From assembly GCA_028353405.1 (NCBI GenBank), contig JAOMOG010000013.1, positions 1 to 41,619 on the forward strand: DNA of 41,619 nt, in the 5' to 3' direction. This DNA comes from Candidatus Poseidoniaceae archaeon (GTDB lineage: Archaea; Thermoplasmatota; Poseidoniia; Poseidoniales; Poseidoniaceae). A program made the position numbers and the translations under genes. The notes under the pieces are model-generated. The model saw only the letters and a program-made list of their open reading frames with translations, had not been told where the DNA came from and ran no database searches. Positions 23,561-31,327 of this stretch are shown here, piece by piece (positions within the stretch are counted from its first letter, which is position 1; every line of letters begins with the position of its first letter).

Positions 23561-24709
23561 ATGGTCAACTTCCAACTTGATGAGATGCAAGAGATGTTGC
23601 GTGAACTCGCTCATGAGTTTGCAGTCGACGAGATTCGTCCTAATGCTGAGCATTGGGATGCTAACTCTCAATACCCCAAGGAGGCCATACAGGCTGCACA
23701 TGAGATGGGTTTGCTAAACTTGCATATTCCAGAAGATTATGGCGGTCCAGGATTAGGTTTGATGGAGGAAGTTTTGGTCAATGAAGAACTTGCTTGGGGA
23801 GATCCAGGGTTTGCTACAGCGGCATATGCCACTTCTTTGGCCTGTGCCCCTATCATCACCGGTGCAACTGAAGAACAGAAGCAAAAATGGTTGAGAAAAG
23901 TTTCAGAAGATGGTGCTTTGGCATCATATTGTGTGACTGAACCAGGTGCAGGTTCTGATTTAGCAGCATGTAAAACAACAGCAATTCGCGATGGAGATGA
24001 ATATGTCATCAATGGCTCAAAGATGTTTATCACAGGTGCAGGATATGCAGATTTCTTCTTCGTTTTAGCAAAAACAGATCCAGATGCCGGTTACAAAGGG
24101 ATGTCTGGATTTATTGTTGAAGCAGGAACTGATGGTTTTACACTCGGCAAGAAAGAAACCAACATGGGGCAAAGATGTTCAGATACACGTGCGATTACTT
24201 TTGACAATGTGCGAGTTCCAGTTGAGAATCTAATAGGAGGTTCTGAATCTGGTGGTTGGCTAAATGCAATGAATGCCTTTGACATGAGCAGGCCGAATAT
24301 CGCCGCACATGCCACAGGTTTGGCAAGAGCAGCGTATGAGCACGCACTACAATATTCAAACGAGCGCCATTCATTTGGCAAGCCATTGCATAAGCACCAA
24401 GCAATACAATTCATGCTTGTAGATATGAAAACTAAAACCGAGGCTAGTAGATTATTGACTTGGAAAAGCGCTTTTGAAGCAGATAATGGAATTCGTAATA
24501 CTGAGTCTGCTGCACATGCTAAGAGATTTTCAGCAGATACAGCAATGGAGGTTTCAACCGATGCAGTACAAGTTTTCGGCGGCTATGGATATTCAGAAGA
24601 ATATCCGGTTGCACGTCTCATGAGGGGTGCAAAAGTTATGCAAATTTATGAAGGTTCATCACAAGTACAGAGAATGATTATCGGACGTGAAATTACTAAA
24701 GATTTCTAA
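23561..24709 (+). CDS. Acyl-CoA dehydrogenase
   Basis: This FAD enzyme introduces the alpha-beta double bond in an acyl-CoA. The 382-residue product has the family length, with an N-terminal helical domain, YCVTEPGAGSDLA and MFITGAG for FAD contacts, and RHSFGKPLHKHQAIQF. The C-terminal signature VFGGYGYSEEYPVARLMRGAKVMQIYEGSSQVQ holds the catalytic Glu in YEG (about residue 368). This position is typical of short- and medium-chain enzymes and butyryl-CoA dehydrogenases. The substrate is not determined; fatty-acid or branched-chain acyl-CoA breakdown is likely. A GGGGGTGTT run precedes the ATG. Electrons would go to ETF, not encoded here. Confidence 0.96.
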   Translation: MVNFQLDEMQEMLRELAHEFAVDEIRPNAEHWDANSQYPKEAIQAAHEMGLLNLHIPEDYGGPGLGLMEEVLVNEELAWGDPGFATAAYATSLACAPIITGATEEQKQKWLRKVSEDGALASYCVTEPGAGSDLAACKTTAIRDGDEYVINGSKMFITGAGYADFFFVLAKTDPDAGYKGMSGFIVEAGTDGFTLGKKETNMGQRCSDTRAITFDNVRVPVENLIGGSESGGWLNAMNAFDMSRPNIAAHATGLARAAYEHALQYSNERHSFGKPLHKHQAIQFMLVDMKTKTEASRLLTWKSAFEADNGIRNTESAAHAKRFSADTAMEVSTDAVQVFGGYGYSEEYPVARLMRGAKVMQIYEGSSQVQRMIIGREITKDF

Positions 24710-24712
24710 TTT

Positions 24713-25477
24713 TCATCGTAATCCATGAACTTTATCAGCTTCTCTATCCCAATCAGAAATTATCTTTTCAATATGATTTTCTCTCATCTCTTGTTCTTTT
24801 AATTCCCTTTCAAGATCAATACTTTCTTTTTTAGCCGATGCTTCGCTATGAGTGAATAGGTTTGCAAGTGCATCAAAAGCATGATTATTAATTACCAATC
24901 CATTTTGCAGTATATCTTCCTCTTCTTCCCACTCCCCATCCCAAGTCCCATCGTCCCATTCGCCGAAAGAGTCGTCTTGATTCAACATATCCGAAGTAAC
25001 TATTCCCTCATCTTGGAATATTTCTATATCTGAAAATCGATATCTCGGGCAAACAATGAATTGGGCTAGTAATGGAATATCTACCGCAGTAATTTTGTCA
25101 TTTGCCAAAGATAAACATAGGCTTACTAAACTATCTCCTATCGGTAATCTATCCCCACTTTTTGCTGTGTGTATGCATATGTCAACAACCATGTCACTAT
25201 TATTGATAAAGTCTGATCTCCACGCAGCGCCCTTTACCATAATCGCCCAAGAACTAGTCCAATGCATTGGGCATTCCGCAGGTTGATCTGTATTTAGTGG
25301 TCTAATTTGGGCTGCATTTATTTTGTACCAGCGTCTCGACATTCCTTTGACAAATATCTCAACCTTTCCATATTCCTCATCATCCCATTCAAGTGAATCG
25401 TTACTTTCTACTGTGTCGAATAACAACTGCATAGACCTATAATAAGGGCCAGATATTTCACTTTCAGATTGTTTCAT
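24713..25477 (-). CDS. Acidic hypothetical protein
   Basis: This 254-residue soluble protein has no signal or membrane segment. The N-terminal 150 residues look like a folded alpha/beta domain, with a CPMHW segment, WAIMVKGAAWRSDF and SLCLSLANDKITAVDIPLLAQF. Residues 165-190 are a highly acidic Trp-rich stretch (GEWDDGTWDGEWEEEED). The C-terminal 50 residues form a charged coiled-coil-like helix rich in Glu and Lys. I do not recognise the family. It converges with the acyl-CoA dehydrogenase (three bases between stops) and is divergent from the MocA-like gene. Confidence 0.7.
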   Translation of the reverse strand: MKQSESEISGPYYRSMQLLFDTVESNDSLEWDDEEYGKVEIFVKGMSRRWYKINAAQIRPLNTDQPAECPMHWTSSWAIMVKGAAWRSDFINNSDMVVDICIHTAKSGDRLPIGDSLVSLCLSLANDKITAVDIPLLAQFIVCPRYRFSDIEIFQDEGIVTSDMLNQDDSFGEWDDGTWDGEWEEEEDILQNGLVINNHAFDALANLFTHSEASAKKESIDLERELKEQEMRENHIEKIISDWDREADKVHGLR

Positions 25478-25593
25478 GGATGTCGATAATACTTAGAGTA
25501 TTTCAAGACGCGAAGTTATCCCACAGTGAAGTTGACTATATTCTCAGAACGAATAGCCGATTACTCAAAGAATAACTCTGTCGTGGCAGCATC

Positions 25594-26187
25594 ATGTCCA
25601 AGGGAATTCCAGCGATTATTTTGGCAGCGGGAGCATCATCTCGTCTTGGCCAAGCAAAGGCGCTTGTAAAAATTGGAGATACCAATTTACTTGGTTTGGC
25701 CTATCGTCGTTTACAACGTGCCGGTTGTTCTCCTATTATTGTAGTAACATCAGCTGAATTAGCAGTTGATTGTTTGACTTCTGTGCTAGGTGCTACAATC
25801 GTAATCAATAAAGCACCACAAGATGGCAGAACTGGAAGCATTCAATGCGGATTGATGTCATTATGTGGCGATCATGGTAGAACTCCAAGAAGGGTACTAA
25901 TTGCGCCAGTGGATAGACCGGGATGGAATGTGTCTATGGTTAAACAGTTAATGGAATCTGAGAACTCTTGTAAGCCAGTAAGTGATAAAAGAAGCGGTCA
26001 TCCAGTAATTCTCGTCGATGGAGATATTGAAGATGTATTGGCTTCATATCCAGATGAACCTTTGAGAGATATTGTTTCATTTGATTCAGTTCAAGTAGAT
26101 TATCAATTGATATCATTGAATATTGATACAGAAAATGATTTACAGTTATTATTTGACAATGAACAAACACTTTTGAAAAATGATTGA
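25594..26187 (+). CDS. MobA/MocA-like nucleotidyltransferase
   Basis: This 197-residue GT-A-fold enzyme has the N-terminal signature ILAAGASSRLGQAKALVKIGD (residues 8-28). It also has the DGRTGSIQCGL loop, APVDRPG near 107-113, and KRSGHPVIL. This matches MocA/YgfJ-type molybdopterin cytidylyltransferases more than sugar nucleotidyltransferases. It probably attaches CMP to the molybdenum cofactor for a xanthine dehydrogenase-family enzyme. XdhC follows 47 bases downstream on the same strand, and hydroxylase subunits lie at 39322-41619. That context supports the assignment. Confidence 0.88.
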   Translation: MSKGIPAIILAAGASSRLGQAKALVKIGDTNLLGLAYRRLQRAGCSPIIVVTSAELAVDCLTSVLGATIVINKAPQDGRTGSIQCGLMSLCGDHGRTPRRVLIAPVDRPGWNVSMVKQLMESENSCKPVSDKRSGHPVILVDGDIEDVLASYPDEPLRDIVSFDSVQVDYQLISLNIDTENDLQLLFDNEQTLLKND

Positions 26188-26234
26188 ACTCTTTCAGTCG
26201 CAAAGTGTATGTGTGAACCCCGCAAGGAGTGGCT

Positions 26235-27134
26235 ATGACCGCAGCGGTTTTGGCATGGACGTTATCACGTCTTGACCGGGGTCATTCAGTAGTTGTAGCC
26301 AGTGTGATTAGCACATCTGGCAGCGTTCCTGGTAAAGTTGGAGCTAAATTGGCACTTTCTGGGTTTGATGAGCATGAGCAATGGGTTGGCACCGTTGGCG
26401 GTGCAGGTCTTGAAATGAAGGTTTTAGAGCGCAGTAGAGAGTTGCTAAAGCAATCATCAAAGCCTAGTGGAGAGGTGCTTACTTACGGTTTACACAAGGG
26501 TGCGAAGGGCTATCAAGTAACACCTCTTGATTCGTTATGCGGGGGCCAAGTCACTCTCGCCATCGAGGTGATTATTGCTATGCCACATGTATTGTTGATG
26601 GGTGCTGGACATTGCGCTAAAGCATTGGTCAATGGTTTCGAATCACTGGATTGGAATTATTCAATTCATGATACTAGAACAGAATTTGTTAGTTCGGATG
26701 AATTCGTAAATTCAAAAGAATTACATTGTAGTTCAGTTAAATCATTCTTTTCTGGTAATGAGCATAAAGAAGCAGAGACGAAGCAATCTCTCTCTCGCTT
26801 TAGTGATATTTTGCTACTTGGACATGATTGGGCTGAAGATCAAGAGAGACTGATTAGTTTGCTAACTATGCTTGAATCTAAAGGTGAAATAGATCCTAGC
26901 AGCAAACCAAGAATTGGAGTCATCGGCAGTAGAAGCAAGTGGCAATCATTTCAGTCTGAATGCTTGAATGTAGGTATCTCTCAGCAATCGCTAAATGAGA
27001 TTCAATGCCCAATTGGATTGAACATTGGTGCTGAAACTCCTGAGGAGATAGCAATTGCTGTAATTGCACAAATCCTATCCACACACAAGGGAGTCGACCA
27101 TTCACAACCTACTTGGCGAAGTAAACAGCAATAA
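26235..27134 (+). CDS. XdhC/CoxI-family molybdenum hydroxylase maturation factor
   Basis: This 299-residue protein has the XdhC N-terminal domain (VVVASVISTSGSVPGKVGAKLAL, then GTVGGAGLEMKV and LCGGQVTLAIEV). A C-terminal Rossmann domain follows, with LLMGAGHCAKALV near residue 115, IGVIGSRSKW, and CPIGLNIGAETPEEIA. XdhC binds the molybdenum cofactor and helps add the terminal sulfido ligand before insertion into xanthine dehydrogenase-like enzymes. AGGAG lies five bases before the ATG at 26235, which is preferred over the GTG at 26229. It sits behind the MocA-like gene and so forms a cofactor-maturation pair. Confidence 0.9.
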   Translation: MTAAVLAWTLSRLDRGHSVVVASVISTSGSVPGKVGAKLALSGFDEHEQWVGTVGGAGLEMKVLERSRELLKQSSKPSGEVLTYGLHKGAKGYQVTPLDSLCGGQVTLAIEVIIAMPHVLLMGAGHCAKALVNGFESLDWNYSIHDTRTEFVSSDEFVNSKELHCSSVKSFFSGNEHKEAETKQSLSRFSDILLLGHDWAEDQERLISLLTMLESKGEIDPSSKPRIGVIGSRSKWQSFQSECLNVGISQQSLNEIQCPIGLNIGAETPEEIAIAVIAQILSTHKGVDHSQPTWRSKQQ

Positions 27135-27273
27135 TTGGATGCCTTCTTTTTAGGATAAAGGCATGTTCAGTGAAGTAGCATGGGTACCCACCCAACCATA
27201 TACTATACAATGGGTTGGCAATTGAGCCCTTTCGACCAAAAAAGCATTTATCTATCACTTACGCCGTTGACAC
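27135..27273. other. Intergenic gap with small inverted repeats
   Basis: This 139-base non-coding gap contains TGGGTACCCA, a perfect 10-bp palindrome, followed by CCAACC and GGTTGG about 15 bases apart, which could pair. A TATA-like ATACTATA lies in the loop. The gap may hold a promoter and operator for the following gene. No tRNA-like fold is seen. Confidence 0.3.
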
Positions 27274-27702
27274 ATGATAGATCGATTATCATTGGATGAC
27301 TTCGATGATTATAATGGAGGTTTTACAAATTTGTCGACATTTAGTACCTTCATCACGGGATTAAGCAAACGTTCGAGCACTATCCATGTGCATCAGCATG
27401 GGGAGAATGGTATTTCTGGCAGATTGGTGATCAAGATTTTATCTGTGTGGTCACATGACGATGGGCAAAACAACACAGATAATGCTCCTCCTGTACCGTG
27501 GCTGGCGTTCAAGTGCGCTGCTGCTGGTCAGGTGCATTATTTATTGGCGATTAAGCACCATGGTTGTAGTTGTAACGGAATGCCTAGAGACAACATCCTA
27601 ATTCGTAAACTGGCAGGTTGTGGTTATGGAAGCCTCGAAAGTGACGCCCTTCAAGCACTAGATAATGGAATAGCCTCTTTGTATCGGACTAACCAGTTGT
27701 AA
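27274..27702 (+). CDS. Small hypothetical protein
   Basis: This 142-residue soluble protein has no signal peptide. It carries a His-rich segment (TIHVHQHGENG, residues 35-46) and a His/Cys segment (KHHGCSCNGMPRD, about 95-107). These could bind a metal, but the residues are not arranged in a known motif. The C-terminus (LESDALQALDNGIASLYR) is helical. It follows the MocA/XdhC pair on the same strand after 139 bases, so a link with molybdenum-enzyme maturation is possible but unproven. Family not recognised. Confidence 0.6.
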   Translation: MIDRLSLDDFDDYNGGFTNLSTFSTFITGLSKRSSTIHVHQHGENGISGRLVIKILSVWSHDDGQNNTDNAPPVPWLAFKCAAAGQVHYLLAIKHHGCSCNGMPRDNILIRKLAGCGYGSLESDALQALDNGIASLYRTNQL

Positions 27703-27784
27703 GAGTTAGCAATGGGTCAGATTCCCCCCTACCCTGTACAATGCGAGTGTTACAGAGGGACTCTTTCCAAAATGAATCTAAACC

Positions 27785-27805
27785 GCAAACGTCCTTTTCG
27801 TTTGC
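27785..27805 (-). terminator. Hairpin at end of phosphatase gene
   Basis: GCAAACG and CGTTTGC form a perfect 7-bp stem with a TCCTTTT loop, directly at the phosphatase stop codon. It is a candidate transcript 3'-end structure for the minus strand. The downstream T-richness is only moderate. Confidence 0.4.
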
Positions 27806-29145
27806 TATTGTTTACGTAATGCTGCACCCAAAAGTGCAATAATTGCGAATATTGAATCAATACCAATAATTCCAAGTGCGCTCGAATCTTCAGATTGAGT
27901 GCTAATGAAGGATTCTTGAAGTGTGAAAGAATCACCGATTGTACCATCAATTCGATGATGGGTAAATTCTAACTGACGTGTATTATCATCATAGACAAGA
28001 CGAGTCCAGCCATAACTACTATTCTCTCGATAAGCACTCCACTCCGGCTGTGGTTCTTCCAATTCCTCGTATGCAGATCTTCCAGCAATACCAATTACCA
28101 AATGTATCGGTTCATGGCCTTTTCCAAAGACATCACCACCACCTTTGTCTGAAACCTTCTCACCATTAACCGGCCACGTCCGTTCATAGAAATGGTCGTG
28201 TCCAGCGATAACAAGATTTACTCCATTTTCAACATAAAGCGCTTCAAGGGCATCACGAAGTTCAACCTCTGAACCATGATAATCGTTGCTTGAATACATC
28301 GGTTTGTGACCTATTACAATAATGAAAGGTTTCTCATTTCTAGCATCAGGAGTATTAGCTGCTTGTAAATCGTTTTGAAGCCAATTGTATTGTGCACTAC
28401 CTGGAGTGTAATCATGCTCTGTGGACATGAAAACAAGATGTACACCAGGAATATTTCGTGAAAACCAGAATGTTTCACTTTCTATTACTCCATCTGAATC
28501 AAAACGATGCACATAAGCCTCAAAACCTACGGCTGGTTCATTTTCATGATTACCAACTGTAGTGACCCATGGTATCGAAGCCATACTTTCTTGCTGGGTT
28601 GAAAACCATTCATCCCAAACATTTTGATTTCCATCTGCATATGATATATCACCAGAAATTGTTACAAGTTGTGCTTCAGAATCTGCAATAATGGCCTCTG
28701 TAACATCCAGTGCTTCAGAAGAAAGGCCATGGTCAGCAATAGAGATCCATTCAAAATGTTCCGCATCTGGATTGAAAGGAGTAAATGTGAATTCTTGCGA
28801 CCAAACATTGCCATTTCCAACACGATAGGTTACTTCCTCACCGAGAGTTAAACCATCCATCACTACCATGTGGAATGCTTTGTCGTGGTTGTAACAATAT
28901 GAATCACCGTTAGCAGAATTAGAAGCGCTTTCAGAACTCCATTCAGCTATTGCATCGCCTCTTTGTTCTGTAGCCCAAACTACAACCATCTCGCTAGGAT
29001 TATCTGTTATTTGCAAATGTACCTGCTCAGGTTGTGAACTTCCAGTCATCGTGCTAGGGCACTCTTGCAACACTTCAGCAAGACCTTGTGCCTGGGACAA
29101 AGGTGCGAGAAGTAAAATTGTCAGCAAAGGGAATAGAAGCCTCAC
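27805..29145 (-). CDS. Secreted purple acid phosphatase-like metallophosphoesterase
   Basis: This 446-residue protein has a signal peptide (residues 1-19), a fibronectin-like N-terminal domain (about 40-125) beginning QVHLQITDNPSEMVVVWAT, and a calcineurin-like catalytic domain. Metal-binding motifs appear in order: SIADHG, SGDISYADG, TVGNHENE, VIGHKPMYS and AGHDHFYERTWP. This is the purple acid phosphatase pattern, so it probably hydrolyses phosphate esters outside the cell with a two-metal centre. A C-terminal hydrophobic helix with RKQ end anchors it. The start is GTG at 29145, preceded by GGGAGG. It may supply phosphate in nutrient-poor water. Confidence 0.92.
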   Translation of the reverse strand: MRLLFPLLTILLLAPLSQAQGLAEVLQECPSTMTGSSQPEQVHLQITDNPSEMVVVWATEQRGDAIAEWSSESASNSANGDSYCYNHDKAFHMVVMDGLTLGEEVTYRVGNGNVWSQEFTFTPFNPDAEHFEWISIADHGLSSEALDVTEAIIADSEAQLVTISGDISYADGNQNVWDEWFSTQQESMASIPWVTTVGNHENEPAVGFEAYVHRFDSDGVIESETFWFSRNIPGVHLVFMSTEHDYTPGSAQYNWLQNDLQAANTPDARNEKPFIIVIGHKPMYSSNDYHGSEVELRDALEALYVENGVNLVIAGHDHFYERTWPVNGEKVSDKGGGDVFGKGHEPIHLVIGIAGRSAYEELEEPQPEWSAYRENSSYGWTRLVYDDNTRQLEFTHHRIDGTIGDSFTLQESFISTQSEDSSALGIIGIDSIFAIIALLGAALRKQ

Positions 29146-29316
29146 ATTCCTCCCTTAGCGTCATACATAATTACTTTAATTGAATAATCACTAAATTCTA
29201 AACTCTCAAATAGATACACACCTTCAACTAATGAGGGCCATAATAAACCGATTGTAATCAGATAAAAATAAAATTGAATATCAATCTCACGGCGTTCAGT
29301 ATTTCCTTTAGATAGC

Positions 29317-29865
29317 CTATTGTGAAACTTTGAATAGTTCATTTCTAAAGTATTTTAATTCTTCAATTGACTCTAAAATGTCATCAAGAGCTAGGTGGCA
29401 ACCTTTCTTTTGAAATCCCTCAATTTGCGGATACCAGCGTCTTGATAATTCTTTAATAGTAGAGACATCTATCATTCTATAGTGTAAATAATTTACTAAT
29501 TGCTTCATCTCCTTTTCCATGAATTTACGGTCATTCCAAATTGAATTACCACATAATGGTGCAACACCTTCATCGACCCATTTTGAGATGAATTCTAGTG
29601 TTTGTTTTTCTGCTTCCTCAAGTGAAACAGAATTATTACGAACCCTTTCTACTAAGCCACTCTGGTTGTGATGGCTAGTATTCCATTCATCCATATTTGC
29701 CAATAATTCTTCACTGACAGAGATTGCTAAATTTGGCCCTTGTGCGAGAATATTCAATTCACCATCGGTTATTACGGTTGCAATTTCAATGATGGACTCA
29801 GATTCAATGTCCAATCCAGTCATTTCTAGGTCAATCCATACCATGCGCTGTGACCGTTCGTCCAT
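29317..29865 (-). CDS. orn: Oligoribonuclease (DEDDh 3'-5' exonuclease)
   Basis: This 182-residue enzyme degrades very short RNA oligonucleotides to mononucleotides. It shows the DEDDh catalytic set: Asp12 and Glu14 in WIDLEMTGLD, the Asp in GNSIWNDRKFM, and the His and Asp in HLALDDILESI. Also present are IIEIATVITDGELN and RMIDVSTIKELSRRWYP, both typical of Orn/REX2. The ATG at 29865 gives the normal Orn length; the frame stays open to 30000 but overlaps the divergent protease gene. Orn is mainly bacterial and eukaryotic, so its presence in an archaeon is notable. The 171 bases downstream hold no clear gene. Confidence 0.95.
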   Translation of the reverse strand: MDERSQRMVWIDLEMTGLDIESESIIEIATVITDGELNILAQGPNLAISVSEELLANMDEWNTSHHNQSGLVERVRNNSVSLEEAEKQTLEFISKWVDEGVAPLCGNSIWNDRKFMEKEMKQLVNYLHYRMIDVSTIKELSRRWYPQIEGFQKKGCHLALDDILESIEELKYFRNELFKVSQ

Positions 29866-30004
29866 GTTGAAGCCATGAGGCTTGACCCTTTCAATTAGGC
29901 GTAGTGTTGAAGAAGGGAACATTTGAGGCATGAGTATGTCCGCCGACACCATAGTTGATATCGCGGATGCTATTATCGTGATTGGTCCCGGTCCTAGCAA
30001 GAAG

Positions 30005-31321
30005 ATGCTGAGTGCATTGTTATCAACAATACTTCTGTCATCTATTGTGCTAGGATTAGCAATGAATACTAATTCTGATATGGGTAATGCGTCAATAGAA
30101 GAGCAAAGCGAGCAAAATCAATGGCGTTCTTTTTCCGTAGTATCACCAATTGATACTGGAATTAATGTATATCATGATCATTTCCGCAATAATGAAACGT
30201 TGCCAGCATGGTTAGGTCAGCAACTAGGTGTTACAATTACTTGTAACTTGACTTTCGAAGGCTCATACCAAGAAAGGGTTGATGCAGATAGAGCGGGTTG
30301 CTGGGACTTGATTGGTTCTGATGATGTTGTTTACTTTGAAGGAACTAGAATTTTCGGCCAATCACCAGATTGGACAGAAGGTGAAGGAACTCCAATATTG
30401 GATGACCCAAATGATGGTCATGGCTCAGCCGTTACCGGTGCGGTAGTAGATGCAAATCCAAATGTAATAATTTTCTTCGTTGAAGGATTCAGTACCGAGG
30501 CAGTACTTGCGGCGGCTAATCAGCCACTTGTTGATGTCATAACAACTTCATTCGGAGCACCGGGCTCTCTACCCGTTCCTGGGATTGAATTAGGTACCAA
30601 AGAAGCAGTAGTATCTCAAATGAAACTTCATGCTGGTGCAGCTGATAATTCACCATCTCCTGCTGTACAGGATGCAACAGCAGGACCGCCATGGAGTATT
30701 GGCATTGCAGGTTATGCTGAGGAAGGAGATGACCAAAAGGAAATAATGTCTGGCTCATATCCAGATATTTCCGCAGACTGGACTCAGGTATTACCTAATC
30801 ACCAAGATATTAATGGTTATCATGAGACTTCTGGTACTTCCTTCGCCACCCCAAGAACCGCTGGAATCATTTCCTTTGTATTAGAGGAATTAAGAGACCA
30901 ATATTCTGATGATGGTAGTGGCGCCTCTCCTTCCAATAGATCTGGATATCTAGTCAATGGAACTGATGTGGAAGGAAATCCAGTTCAGATTAAGAATTCT
31001 GATGTGCGTGAAGCGATAAATTTGAGTGCTTGGTATCCTGATTTGGATTGGGATCCTACCAGTGGCACAATGCCGGTTTCTCCGATAGCACCTTGCACTC
31101 AAACCGGTTGGGGTTTGGTTAATTTGAGTAATATTGAACCAATTATTAAACATCTAAATGGAAGTGAGGAAATGCCTTCAAGAGCCTCAGATGTTGTTCT
31201 TTGCATGCAACTGAACCAACAAGCAAGAGAGGCATATTGGGGCGCTTATCCAAGTATTCAAAACTTAACGATTGCACCTAGAACAACCGCTGGGGATGAA
31301 GGAGCAACCACTCGTGATTGA
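30005..31321 (+). CDS. Secreted subtilisin-like (S8) protease, divergent
   Basis: From the ATG at 30005 this 438-residue protein has a signal peptide (about 1-20) and an S8 catalytic triad in order: Asp50 in SPIDTGINVYHD, His139 in NDGHGSAVTG, and Ser279 in TSGTSFATPRTAG. Asn215 in AADNSPSPA is the likely oxyanion residue. No separate propeptide-like domain is evident between signal and Asp50. No C-terminal membrane helix follows, so it may be released. The motifs are looser than in typical subtilases (DTGIN, NDGHGS), so an altered specificity is possible. It is divergent from orn. Confidence 0.88.
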   Translation: MLSALLSTILLSSIVLGLAMNTNSDMGNASIEEQSEQNQWRSFSVVSPIDTGINVYHDHFRNNETLPAWLGQQLGVTITCNLTFEGSYQERVDADRAGCWDLIGSDDVVYFEGTRIFGQSPDWTEGEGTPILDDPNDGHGSAVTGAVVDANPNVIIFFVEGFSTEAVLAAANQPLVDVITTSFGAPGSLPVPGIELGTKEAVVSQMKLHAGAADNSPSPAVQDATAGPPWSIGIAGYAEEGDDQKEIMSGSYPDISADWTQVLPNHQDINGYHETSGTSFATPRTAGIISFVLEELRDQYSDDGSGASPSNRSGYLVNGTDVEGNPVQIKNSDVREAINLSAWYPDLDWDPTSGTMPVSPIAPCTQTGWGLVNLSNIEPIIKHLNGSEEMPSRASDVVLCMQLNQQAREAYWGAYPSIQNLTIAPRTTAGDEGATTRD

Positions 31322-31327
31322 GTCCGA

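Noticed and set aside
29142-29342. 66-codon minus-strand frame between orn and the phosphatase gene
   Set aside because: It overlaps the orn 3' end, its sequence looks unpatterned, and it has no clear ribosome-binding site. It could be a tiny membrane protein but I cannot support it.
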